Shown: in pieces, positions 35,581 to 46,405 of the stretch
Layout of the letters: the number at the start of each line of letters is the position of its first letter
Numbering within the stretch: the first letter of the stretch is position 1
Assembly: GCA_003952965.2 (NCBI GenBank)
Contig: CM025854.1
Location: 5,286,812 to 5,350,811 of the forward strand
Direction of reading: 5' to 3'
Origin: Morella rubra
Lineage: Eukaryota > Streptophyta > Magnoliopsida > Fagales > Myricaceae
DNA: 64,000 nt
Notes under the pieces: generated by a model
The model's database searches: none
What the model was told of the DNA's origin: nothing
Seen by the model: the letters and a program-made list of their open reading frames with translations, nothing else
Position numbers and translations under genes: made by a program

Positions 35581-36950
35581 TTTATTTAAATTAAATTAAA
35601 CGGCCGATATAGTTATGTATTTTCTATACTATACCAAATAATAATTGAATGCAAATTAAGGAGGGATTGCAACTTCTTGACGCGAGAAGAGATTGGTACT
35701 AGACGAGTATCTTCTGATCTCAATTATATATTGTCAGTGAGATATTCATGTTCTATGTCCTTGAGAAAAGGTGATTTTCTGATTTGTTTATTTGCCTCTT
35801 CTTTTATTTTTTTAGAAGGATTTTGATGGACAAGATGTACAGCTACACCGAAAGATCGATATGCAATAATTCAAGAGTACCCGAAGCATTAAGCAACATT
35901 ATCAGGGAGTACAAAGGAAAAATGTAAGAGTACGTATAAATAATATAAAATCCCCGATTAAAATGATAAAAAAGATTGGAAAAGCCACCCTCTAACATTG
36001 GTGAGCTCTCATAAGTCATAGCCCTTCCACATCTTTAATCTTAATCGTCAGTCATGATAATTTAATTTTTTATATCAAATATTTTGTATATAAAGCCAAA
36101 TGGCGCCGCAATCAGTGTTCAGTTGATCATGTAGCAGATATATATATATTTACAAACCACCGAGGGTATAGATGAATATTATTTACGTGATTTGAACTGG
36201 TCTTTTGGTTTAATTAGGTCACACGATTGATCATTGGTCCCGAGCTTTTAGATCCCAACACTTCGCGGGATTGAATATGCTTACATAATTAGAGATAAAA
36301 ATATAATTTTTTTTAATAATTATAGCTTAACTTAGCTGTGAAGATCACAAGCACTTGGAAACATGACTAGCTAGGAGGATAGAAAAAACCAAGGAATAAT
36401 CAAATGAAAAAAAGGGAACGCGTTAGCTTGATGCCAAAGTCGAAGATGATATACTTAATGAGATATTTCGCCTAGAGGCTGTAACTTGTCCTTCACATTT
36501 TGTTGACCAGTTGGCCTTGAATACGTCATTAGTTAACTTGTCAAAGTACTTTCGTTGCCGGGGATGTAAGAGGTGTGTTCTATTTTAACTTTTTCTCTGA
36601 AAAATGTACATGAGCTATCAGCTATCCCTCTCTTCATCTGTTGTAGTATATATCAGCCATGACCTAAACCTAATTACGTACGTACCCCCAAGCAACCAGC
36701 CTTAAACGTCGCTATATATTATCCCCTGCTTAGTCTTCTGGCGTGGTGATTACACACGCAGGAAGTCTATTCAAAACTGCACTGTATATAGTCTATTCAA
36801 CGCGCGGGTTATGATGATATATGACAATATTATTTCCAATAAGAGCCCCTTATAATGCATGGCTATATGTACCCCTATATATATACAGAAGGAATCCCTG
36901 TTGCCAGTCGTTTGGTTCAATAGAAAACCCGTGCCTTCAATGACAACTCG

Positions 36951-36974
36951 TATATATATATATATATATATATA
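36951..36974. repeat. (TA)n microsatellite
   Basis: Twelve perfect TA units, surrounded by further TA-rich runs (37000-37015, 37089-37098). Confidence 0.9.
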
Positions 36975-38795
36975 GCTCGGTTCTCGATCTATTATTATTA
37001 TAATATATATATATACCAACGTACTATCACGCTGTTAAGTTCTTTAAGCCTAATAAAGGTCTGATTGGATGTGAGTTGTGAAAGTTATATATATATACTT
37101 GAACATATTCTTTGCAGAAAAAAATATATGCGCTAAAATTGGTGCATGACATCATCGGAATATTAATGGAATATATGTAATCGAAAACAATGAGTGGCTA
37201 GGAAGAGTTTTTATAAACTGTTAGGAGTTTGGTTTTTTCCTTTTTTTCTCTATTTGTTGGTATTCTTTTTCTCTAAAAAAAGACTGGTCATGCCGGAACT
37301 CATCATCACCTACCGGACGGACCTCCCTACTCTGCCATTCGGCTTCCAAAAAACCCCCATGACTGAACCAACCAAAGCAATATCATTCGTAAGGCCACCA
37401 TCAGTCATCAAACCGCACACCAAAAGCGAGAGAGAAAAAAAAAAAGGCACCTTAATTAGTGAAATTGATATATCCCACGTAATTATATGGCTCAATCAAT
37501 AGCCACGAGTCAAACTCCCCTTGCATGTTTCTTTCCACAATTTTGAGTTTTTTGGCCTGCTAATGAATTATTTGATTTGCATGGGACGAGAAGATTGTAC
37601 AAATTCTAAGATTAATCGAAGTGCGCCTAAACTGACTGAACACTCAATTACAAAAAAAAACAAGACTCTATATTCCACCCAACCATATTTTGGAAATCTT
37701 GAGCTTTAATGTAACAGTATATATAATTAACATTGTTTTCTTAGCTCCAAATATATATCACAATATTATTGTTATATTAGCGAAATGTAAATAGACTAAG
37801 ATCTTAGACGGTTATATCGCGCGGTGCTGGACGGTGATCCGAATTCAAAGCCAAGGAGAATTGTAAATGGGAGTCACAACAGATTTAACGTGGAGATACT
37901 TGTGTAGGGCTTCCAAACCAAAATCTCTCCCAAACCCGCTCATCTTATACCCTCCATACGGGCAGTCCCGATCGAAAGCAAAATAGCGGTTGATCCAAAT
38001 GATCCCAGCATGCACGAATTGATCTTGAGACAGTATTAGCCACATCCAAGTTCTTTGTCACCATTCCTGCCGCAAGGCCATACGCAGTGTTGTCCACCTT
38101 CTCGATCGCCTCCTCAATTGTTTTGCAAGATCGTGAGTTCGAAACATGCATGTAAACGCAAAATATGACAAGCAGTTTCGCAAACCTAATATAATACGAT
38201 AAATTGCGGGATAAAGGATCGTCAGTGATTGTTTAATGTTTAGAGGAGAAGCGTGGAAAAGAAGAGAAGACTGAAGACTTTTACTCACTTAAACTTCATG
38301 AGAGCCATCACTGCGCCAAAAATTTCATCTTTCGCTATTAGCATGTCCTCCTCATCAGCAAGATTCACGAACAGATCATAAGAAATTAGCAATGATTAAG
38401 GTTTTTATCGAACATTCTTTATCTATTTTCTCTTTTTGTTTTGTCTTTAGTTTTGATTATTTTGTGCAGGGCCAAATACTGAATGAATATTTCCAAGTAG
38501 ATATACTTTTGGAGTAAAGTTGGTTTTATATATGTACCTTAACATCGACGAAAATTGATGGTTCAATGTAGTAACCCTTGTCTCCCAAACGCTTACCGCC
38601 AGTTAATAAGGTGGTTCCTTCTATCTTTCCATGCTCTATGAAGGAAAGGATCTTCTCAAACTGCCTTCTTGTTAACCTTAACGTCCAGTACATATGAATT
38701 TCAAGATGTAAATTCAGAGAAAGAGAACCGGTGGACAAGGAAATCAAAATCCTACTGAATAGAAAGAACTCTGAGAAATTACTAGGTGCCGGATG

Positions 38796-38894
38796 CAGTG
38801 GCGGATGCAGGGCCGCCCCCCATTGGACAGGCAAAAAAAAAAAAATTTATCTTAAGAGTCCGCCTTCCTTCGTTAGCTTCTGCATTCGTCACTG
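38796..38894. mobile_element. hAT-type MITE, 99 bp
   Basis: The left end is CAGTGGCGGATGCAG; the right end in reverse is CAGTGACGAATGCAG. The flanking 8-bp direct repeats are GCCGGATG (38788-38795) and GGCGGATG (38895-38902), one mismatch. It shares its terminus with the element at 61351-61641. Confidence 0.75.
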
Positions 38895-39110
38895 GGCGGA
38901 TGCAAGGGAAATTCCATTCAACGGCGACTAGTCGCAAATATTCCCATAATATTTATAGCTATATTTGTCTAGATTTGCTGGAGCTGCCGCCTGAGCCAAG
39001 ATTTGACTAGCTGCAAATTTTGACTATGATATGGAACCTACATAACATACCATTTATAGCTAGGATATCTTCGTTTTTTCGACGCTTAAATAGCTTGGAT
39101 GTCATTAAAA

Positions 39111-39258
39111 CCGAAGTTGACTTTTCATCAAGGAAGTTTATTTAATTCTCATAAAGGTAACCGAAATTGACTTTTTGTTAAGGAAGTTCATTTAATTCTC
39201 ATAAAGGTAACCGAAATTGACTTTTCATCAAGGAAGTTCATTTAATTCTCGTAGAGGC
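39111..39258. repeat. 50-bp tandem repeat, three copies
   Basis: Units begin CCGAA(G/A)TTGACTTTT at 39111, 39161 and 39211, each ending with TTTAATTCTC plus about ten bases. Divergence is low. Confidence 0.92.
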
Positions 39259-39307
39259 ATAAGGCCAAAATAGGTACAGTTCCCGGTGAAATTTTTACAC
39301 GAGGGTT

Positions 39308-39508
39308 CCATGATACAGGTATTTGTTTATCGAAATTTTAAAAATAATTTTTAAAATTTTAAAAATTTTAATATATTAAAATTTATAGTATTTATAAAAA
39401 GTATAAAGTATATGTGTAAAATGTTGAAGTTTATTGAGGTTTGTGAAATATATTTGATATGATGAAAATTTTGAACCTCCAAAAAATTGGGTAAACAAAC
39501 ACTCCCAT
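39308..39508. mobile_element. Possible AT-rich MITE
   Basis: One end reads TTTGTTTATCGAAATTTTAA and the other, reversed, TGTTTGTTTACCCAATTTTT, giving imperfect inverted termini around an AT-rich core. The target duplication is not clear. Confidence 0.35.
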
Positions 39509-40429
39509 AATATCAATCTCTCTTCGATTTATACTATACGTATTATAATTATCTCTTTTCGAATTGTATCTCATATATTATGTCTATCATTTTATGAATT
39601 ACAATTCGAGTAATAAATTATAAAAAATCATGATAAACAAAATAAAAACTAATATCCTAAAATCAAAGAAACATATGAATTCAATAGGTAGACACAAAAC
39701 TCTCTACCACCTGTTATCAACTGAAAGGCAAACATCAAAGATTGAGATTGTTCCATTAGAACAACATATATAGATTTATTTACAATTTTGGAAACTTCAC
39801 TTTTCGCCAGTAACTATATTTGGGCAAAAAGGCTCACAAGGCAATTGGGCAAGGTTTTTAGATGCCCATCTTATCTTCCAGTTGTCCTCGAAATATCAAA
39901 TTCATCAATTTATGTCTTCCGATATGATTTGGCTTTTAAGATTGTTCCACTTAACTCAAATCGAAAGATCTGGTTAATGGGCATAGATCGATGAATTTCA
40001 ATAATTAGAAGATGAAATGTAATGAAATTGGTAGTTTGATTCTAACAATGATATTTGTTCTAATAGTTTATGATTAAAAGTTGCAGAGTGTTTCTATATT
40101 TACTTTTTTTATATGAGTTTTCACTGATCTAATGCAAGCAAGTTCTTTCCTTTCAAGAGTTTTTACAATTTCTTATATTCATCTGCTCCCCAAATCTATT
40201 CTAGCATTGAATGTAAACAGTTTAACTTAGCCATTGCGAGCATTGATTAGCTTTAGGATCAAAAGGATCCCCAACTACCCAAGCTTTCGTTTTTTTCACC
40301 AACTTCTCCACAAATTCATCATAGATCCCTTCTTGAACAAAAACACGAGAACTTGCAACACATATCTCTCCCTGAAAAAACAAAGAGGGGAACAATATCG
40401 TTGATGAAGCTGAAATAATTTTCACGGAA

Positions 40430-43400
40430 ATATATTTCCAAAATGTTGATATTTGATCAGTGGAATTAAAGAAAGAATCGTATTCACTTGTTTATATGGT
40501 GTTGTTGTTACCGAATTTTTGGAATATTTCAAATTTAAATTTTTAATGTTGTTTATTGAGGTTTTTGAAAATGTGTGAAGTTTGTTATAAAGTATTGAAG
40601 TTTTATTGATAATTTGTGAATGTTTATAATGTGTAAAATATTGTCAGACTTTATAAAAATTATGCAAAACACTCCCTATAGTTGTCACGAGGCAGACGAG
40701 CAGCTTTTTATCTTCCTAAGCGTCCTGTCAAAAATTAGAAGTGGTGAATTTGCATCTAATTTAATCAAGTGAACCCGAAACAAAGATCAACGAAAAACAA
40801 CACCCTACACCTTTTCACAATCTTAAATTTTCCATATCTAAATTGCTTATTTGCTTATAAGCAGCCTTGCAAGAAGTATTTCGTTCTCTACGTCGGTGAC
40901 CAGATAAAACTGACACTAACAGTACAATTAACCTTTATCATGTCGCTAAAATATATACGTCTGCATTGATCTTCTGTAAAAAGAAATCCGTTCAGGTGGC
41001 GGCCGCTGGAATTTGCCCAAATATATTTTACCTAGAATAATTATATATTAGAAAATATAATTACACTCTTAGAATTCTATTACTCTCCGAATCAATGTTT
41101 CCTATAAGAATAGATATAGCAGCACCACGGTCCGTCCGAAATCCGGCCCCACGTCTATACAGCTTTACACTATCTCTCAGTCATACAGCCTGATTAATCT
41201 GACATAGGAAAATTATTGACAGCGTTAATTAAGTCACAACACACTTAGCTTAGCTTATACAGATGGCTAGTCGTACGAAGAATCTAACTGATACCACACT
41301 TCGGTCCATGATGAAGATATATATTTGCCGAGAAGGACGTATGATCTGCATGGCTCTGCATGATCCATGATGACCCGGCGCTAAGCAGCGCTGGGCTTCC
41401 GAAGATATGGAACGGTTTGAACATTTCCCGAAATGATCTGGCCCTTAACAACACCATTTGCTCACATAATGGTACAGCCTGAAGATCACCGCGACACTTT
41501 CACACCTCACCACATGCAAATTTTATTCGAGCCCGCTCCCCGACGCTATCACAGACACCGACATCTCTTAAGTATCGCTGCTGATAACGATCGAATACTC
41601 TGGCTGATTACGAACATCGACAGGAGCTTCCATGACAGTCACAGCCTGGCTGTAGAATCAATCTTATGATTTTTCCTGAAAGCGAAAAAATCCGCAACAT
41701 CGTTCTGTCGGATTACACCGTATCGAAGGAACTCCTCCAGTCCAAAAGCAAAACATTAAAACACACTTCTATATCGGCAAATCGAATTAATTTAACCAGC
41801 TTTGACTACGAAAAAAGAAAAACCAGCTTTGTCTTTTTCGTGATGTCAGAAGGCACAGAAGCCACAAGTCTGGTCAGATCAAAATTACAGATATCGCTCC
41901 GACGAACATATAGCAGAAGCGACGTGGAGACGTCGGCTATGTTATGTTTCGGATGATTTTCAAAACGTTTTTTAAAAATTTCTTAGTCATTTCTTTGTCG
42001 ATTTCAATATTTTTTTATTAATTTTAATAATTTTTTTTTATAAATATAATTTATATTTTTTTATCGATCTCAAAAAAATAATTATATTTCAAAAATTTAA
42101 ATAAAAACTATTTTAAATCTAAACCAAATATTTGCTGTAGCTCTCAACTCTTCAAAGAAAATATGACATTATAAAAAGGTACAAATGATAATTTTTTTTT
42201 TTAAATAAAAATAAAAAGCAAGAAAGTTAAGGCACAAGAATGCTTACAGTGCCGGGCAAGTAAAAATTTTTAAAAATCAATAATTCGTGGCGGTAATATA
42301 ATAAAAATAATAAATTAAATACAAAATGTTCGGATCTATAATTAAAGGATACAAATATATTTATCCCTAATATCAATTAATAACTATTCTAATACGACTC
42401 CCCTCCTATTTGGTCTCGAGAGTTGAGACAAGTTATGAGGAGTAGACAGGGGTGCCTGCTTCTAGGCCCAGTCTATTAAAAATTCAAATAACAAGCAGTA
42501 ATTTTCGGCCGACCCCAAAATTTGTAATACCCATTTTATATCGAACAAATTTTATGATAACTTGTATTTTTTGTTTAACTCCACAAAATATATGTATATT
42601 TTAGTTTCTTTCTTAGAATTCAAATATTTAGATTAAATCTATAAAAATTTATAACTCTTCTTAAAACTTAAATTCTAAACAATAAGAATATATATATATA
42701 TTTACTGAGCTGCATTTTCCTTTAATTTTTATTATCCATAATTCAGTATCTCTAATTACAACAAACCCTCGCCACTTATTCATCACTCAATAAAACCTAT
42801 ATTCGGTAATATTTTTTTGTATTTTGCAGTTATGTTTCTATTAATTTTTCGTATTAACATATGAACAGAAAAACATGCATAAAAATAAATACAAAATTGG
42901 TTCATATAATTTACACAAAAATAAAATAAGTCTTTAAACTTTAAAATTCATCAACTTAGTCCGGAAGTTACATCAAGACTTTAGTATTTTGTAACTCTTC
43001 AAATGTAAAGAATTTTTTTTTTATATATATAATATATGTATAAAGGAAAGAAATTATTATATATCCCTAATGTCAATTCGGTTAAAAATGACTTTGTCTG
43101 GAGATTACGAGTACAAGAGAGCCCATGATATTAAATACTTCCATGTAAAGAAGGTTAAAAATAATATCATAATTAAATCTACGAGATTTGAATAATCAAA
43201 TTTATAAGATTTGATATAATATTATTGTTATTAATGTAGATATTTTAGACTGAACCACTTAAATTTTTTATCTTTTATTATTTTTATCTCCCATCTTCAT
43301 TCTAATTTTTTTCTTTTAAGAGAAAATCAAAACTCAAAAGAATTAAGAAAGAGAACAAAGAGACGGATATGGCGGTTTGCTTGGTTGAGAAGAGCGAAAA

Positions 43401-43503
43401 CCGAAGTTCGAAAATCTGGAAATACAATCAAGCAAACCCAAGAACAGAAATCAGAGAAACTGCAAGCTGTGAGCATGAGATCAGAGACAGAGATTTGAGA
43501 AAC
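40430..43503. other. Region replacing ALDH copy B exons 2-5; unidentified segment inside
   Basis: Mostly AT-rich, but 41280-41960 is visibly richer in G+C and holds two plus-strand open frames (41433-41669 and 41666-41956) that overlap by 4 bp (ATGA). I do not recognise either product on either strand. The shift in composition suggests inserted DNA. The remainder (42000-43500) is AT-rich spacer with homopolymers and a short exon 2 trace near 42265. Confidence 0.45.
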
Positions 43504-44205
43504 CTGAAATGGAGTCGACAAAGTCTCCATTGATGAATAGCTTCGTGAACTTTATTGTCGGCACCTTGACGGAAAAAGTCCGAGCCGCCATTGCAATGGA
43601 CAGTCATCTCTATCTGCCCAACTTGTCGAGTGTAAAGCTCCTCTTCCTTCGCGACTCAGTTTATGCACCGCTTATCTACAAGAGTCACGCTTATGCCCAT
43701 ACTAATATGTCCTGTACTTTCCTTTTTTGTGGAGTCGCTAGTTTGGTTACATTATCTGGTTATCGATGGAGTTAGTATTGATTCTATTGAATGCAGTAAA
43801 ACTGTCACGCTTTGCCTAAATTGAACTATTTAATTAAGACAACAAATTGAAGATGATAATAATTCCGAATTGAATGGTCTAATTTGAAAGAGAAAGATAA
43901 CACTAAGTTCTACAACCATTTAATTCGGAATTAGTTCTACAACATTCCAAATTCGGAATTGAATGGTCTAATAGTCGGTGGTGTTTAATTGTGAAAATTT
44001 TAGGATGGTGGAAATTTTGGAGTATGAGAGTTGTTAAAAAATGAAGATAGTTTACAGAAATAAAAAGTGAAGAGAGAGAAAATTTGAATGAAAAAAAATT
44101 ATTTGATGAGAAGAAATTATTTTATAATTTTTTTAATATGCCAAAAATTTTGAGGTGTTAAAATTTCAGCAATCAAAAGTCCAATGACAATGTCCCCCAT
44201 ATTTA

Positions 44206-45900
44206 TTATAGGGCAACGTGGACAGTAAAATGGTAAGTTCCCTTGTGCTTATCAAAACCCATATTTAGGTAGTTTTTCATAATTAATAGAATAGTTGACT
44301 TAGCATTGTCCATTTTTGAACAAATAATCGATTTGACTCTAGATGGAAAGTTGCATACCCAACTTCTTTGCTTGTAGACTTGCCAGAAAAGCTGCCTGGG
44401 CTTCCCCTTCAACTGGCTTCATTTGGTTTCAAACTTGGGTTTTTTTATGCAGCAACCTACCTTCCCCATCTCGACGTGCCAGTCACTGCAAGGACAGAAA
44501 TTTTTTCCCGAATTGCAACATCGTAGTTCCATTTGAAATACCCTTTAGAAGAAGGTTCTCATTTTTTCCATTTCTGCCGCGAGTGAGAGTGCCAAGCTTG
44601 GAAGTTGATGAGGTAAAGTTTCACTCGGCCTGTTTATTCGTAGGACCAGTCCGAAAGGAGTTGCTTTAGCCCACGATCTCCCTTGGAGGGCACATCGATA
44701 AGATTTTGGTAAAAAAGGAGGCAAGCGAAAGCCTCGTGGCAGGCTTCCATATTGGTCCATTCAGCCCAAGCCTCGTGGACCACTTTGTGGCGCGTCCCAT
44801 CTGTCGCATCGGCCACCCCGACTGCTCCTCTCATAGACGGGAAGGCCCAAAAATTATACATATAAGGAGGAGACCCAAACCGGTACTCCCTGGCTCATTC
44901 AGATCTCTAGAAAAGACAAAAAACTAACTTAAATGTTGGAGGCTGACCCCAAAGGGGAAGCCCGCTTTTCACTGTTCATCTTTTTGCGGGTGTTGGGTCT
45001 TTATACCACTTCACATCCCCTGTGCGGTGGCCTTAGCCTGGGTCAGCCCAGCTCATAAGTTGTGTGGTGAGTAGGATATTTCTGGCATCATCAGAAGTGT
45101 TCCTATGTTGCAACTATTCATCTAGATGAGGTCAATCACATTAAGAGCGAAAAGAGTGAATCTGTATTGCTCCTCCATAGAGCCGAAGTTCCATGGTATC
45201 CAATTTCAGGAGCCTCTTAATCCACTCTGCCATTGATCAGTGTTGGTGAATTCCATACCCCCACAGCGTAAAGATTTGATTTGCAAGCCGCAAATCTTGA
45301 CAAATTTCAGTCGCTACCAAAAAGGAGAAGTTAATGCACTGCAAAGCCTGAAGAAGCTTCATTTCACACGATCTCTTCTATAAATTCTCTTATATAAATA
45401 TCGTGTCTTGTAATTTTAAGTGAGTTGAGAGAAATTCTTATAATGGTTGATTGCTTGTTAGTAAAATCCAAGTTCTCTTCTCTGTAAACTTAAGGCAGTT
45501 GCCGAACCATGCACGTTAAATATTGGTGTCTGTGTGTTTTGTGTTTTGTTTTTGTGCTCAACAAAAAGCCATAAAAGTCTTGTTATGTCAATTGGCTATG
45601 GAGTTATCCTCCACACAATCCTAATCACGCTAATTCGAAAAGTTATGTCCGCGCCTGAGTGACACAAAGGATACTCTCACATAGAAAGATTTTTGTCCCC
45701 ATTTACGGAATGCAAAGATTTTTGTCTTCGTTGGCAGCGCCCTCCACATAGCTTTCCATGCAAGAACTTTTAGTCTATCACGAGCCCTAAGTTTCCAAAT
45801 GGCAAGCCACTCGTTTACACTCAGCAAGGTGTGCTCAGGAGATCGGGCTTCAATGCAGATATTAAAACCAGATTTAATTGAATAGTCACCAGATGAATTT
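44206..45900 (-). mobile_element. Decayed LINE remnant (zf-RVT and RNase H)
   Basis: On the minus strand, 45827-45630 encodes IWKLRARDRLKVLAWKAMWR and ALPTKTKIFAFRKWG, the zf-RVT zinc-binding region of plant L1 RTs. Further 3', about 44600-44350 holds GYFKWNYDVAIREK and GEAQAAFLASLQAKKLG, matching the start and middle of the RNase H domain. Frames are interrupted many times, and no RT core is present. It resembles but is not the same copy as the LINE at 19.5-24.5 kb. Confidence 0.65.
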
Positions 45901-46405
45901 GGCTACCAAATAAGCCGATCTTCAACATTTGAAAGCGGAAGTCCGAATTTCCAATTCCTCTTTTTCGTTCTACCTAAGTGGAGCAGTCCAAACTCTCGAC
46001 AGAATATAAAAAGAGGTTTTTATTCAAGCGTAAACACAGGACAACTCTCAGCCAGAGGATCAAATACATAGTAAGATGTCGATTCATTATCGTTTCTTTG
46101 TCTGGATCAAGAGTCCAAACCTATCAACAAGTTCCACCATTCGCCACTGCCTTGCAATCAAACTAGCAATGTTCAATCTCGACAGAAAACTCTATAGCAG
46201 AACCTGGGACTCGTGACAATCAAATCCACATTTGACTCATATAAAGGAGATATATTCGTGACAAACCTTGAGTTATTCCCAGTTACCTCACCAAGAAGGG
46301 TGAAATCAAGAGACCGGAGAAAAATCGGCACTCACAAACAAGGTGGAACCTCCTTGTAATTTAAGCAACAAGAATTCTAATAACCTAGCTACTGGTGATT
46401 ACATG

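Larger units (their letters stand above)
34845..37844. other. Intergenic region between the two ALDH genes
   Basis: Contains the upstream region of copy A. A direct repeat has a unit of about 88 bp (GCATTTGAAAAATATTCAAG... at about 35418 and 35502) and there is a perfect (TA)12 at 36951-36974. No gene is recognised; scattered open frames lack support. Confidence 0.5.
37845..43591 (-). pseudogene. ALDH2C4: ALDH2C4-like aldehyde dehydrogenase, copy B (exon 1 and exons 6-9 only)
   Basis: Exon 1 is at 43591-43504 (IKFTKLFINGDFVDSIS, gtttct donor); the start is ambiguous because a one-base T insertion separates it from the longer start seen in copy A. A 12-bp trace of the exon 2 end with its donor (TTGCCCGGCACT|gtaagc) lies near 42265. 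Exons 3-5, with the NAD-binding core and catalytic Glu, are absent. Exon 6 (40371 to about 40245) keeps GEICVASSR with the catalytic Cys but has no clear donor. Exon 7 (38676-38538) has an extra base before RQFEKILSF. Exon 8 is 38350-38289 (KDEIFGAVMALMKF). Exon 9 (about 38125-37845) has AA in place of its AG acceptor and a 4-bp insertion after SRSIRA, then [14 protein letters not shown] and SPWL-stop. Several independent lesions make it a pseudogene. Confidence 0.82.

Noticed and set aside
36771-37019. 82-codon frame rich in Ile and Tyr
   Set aside because: It is translated TA microsatellite, not a protein.
39111-39258. Three 50-bp units considered as a CRISPR-like array
   Set aside because: The units are contiguous with no spacers, and this is a plant nuclear locus.
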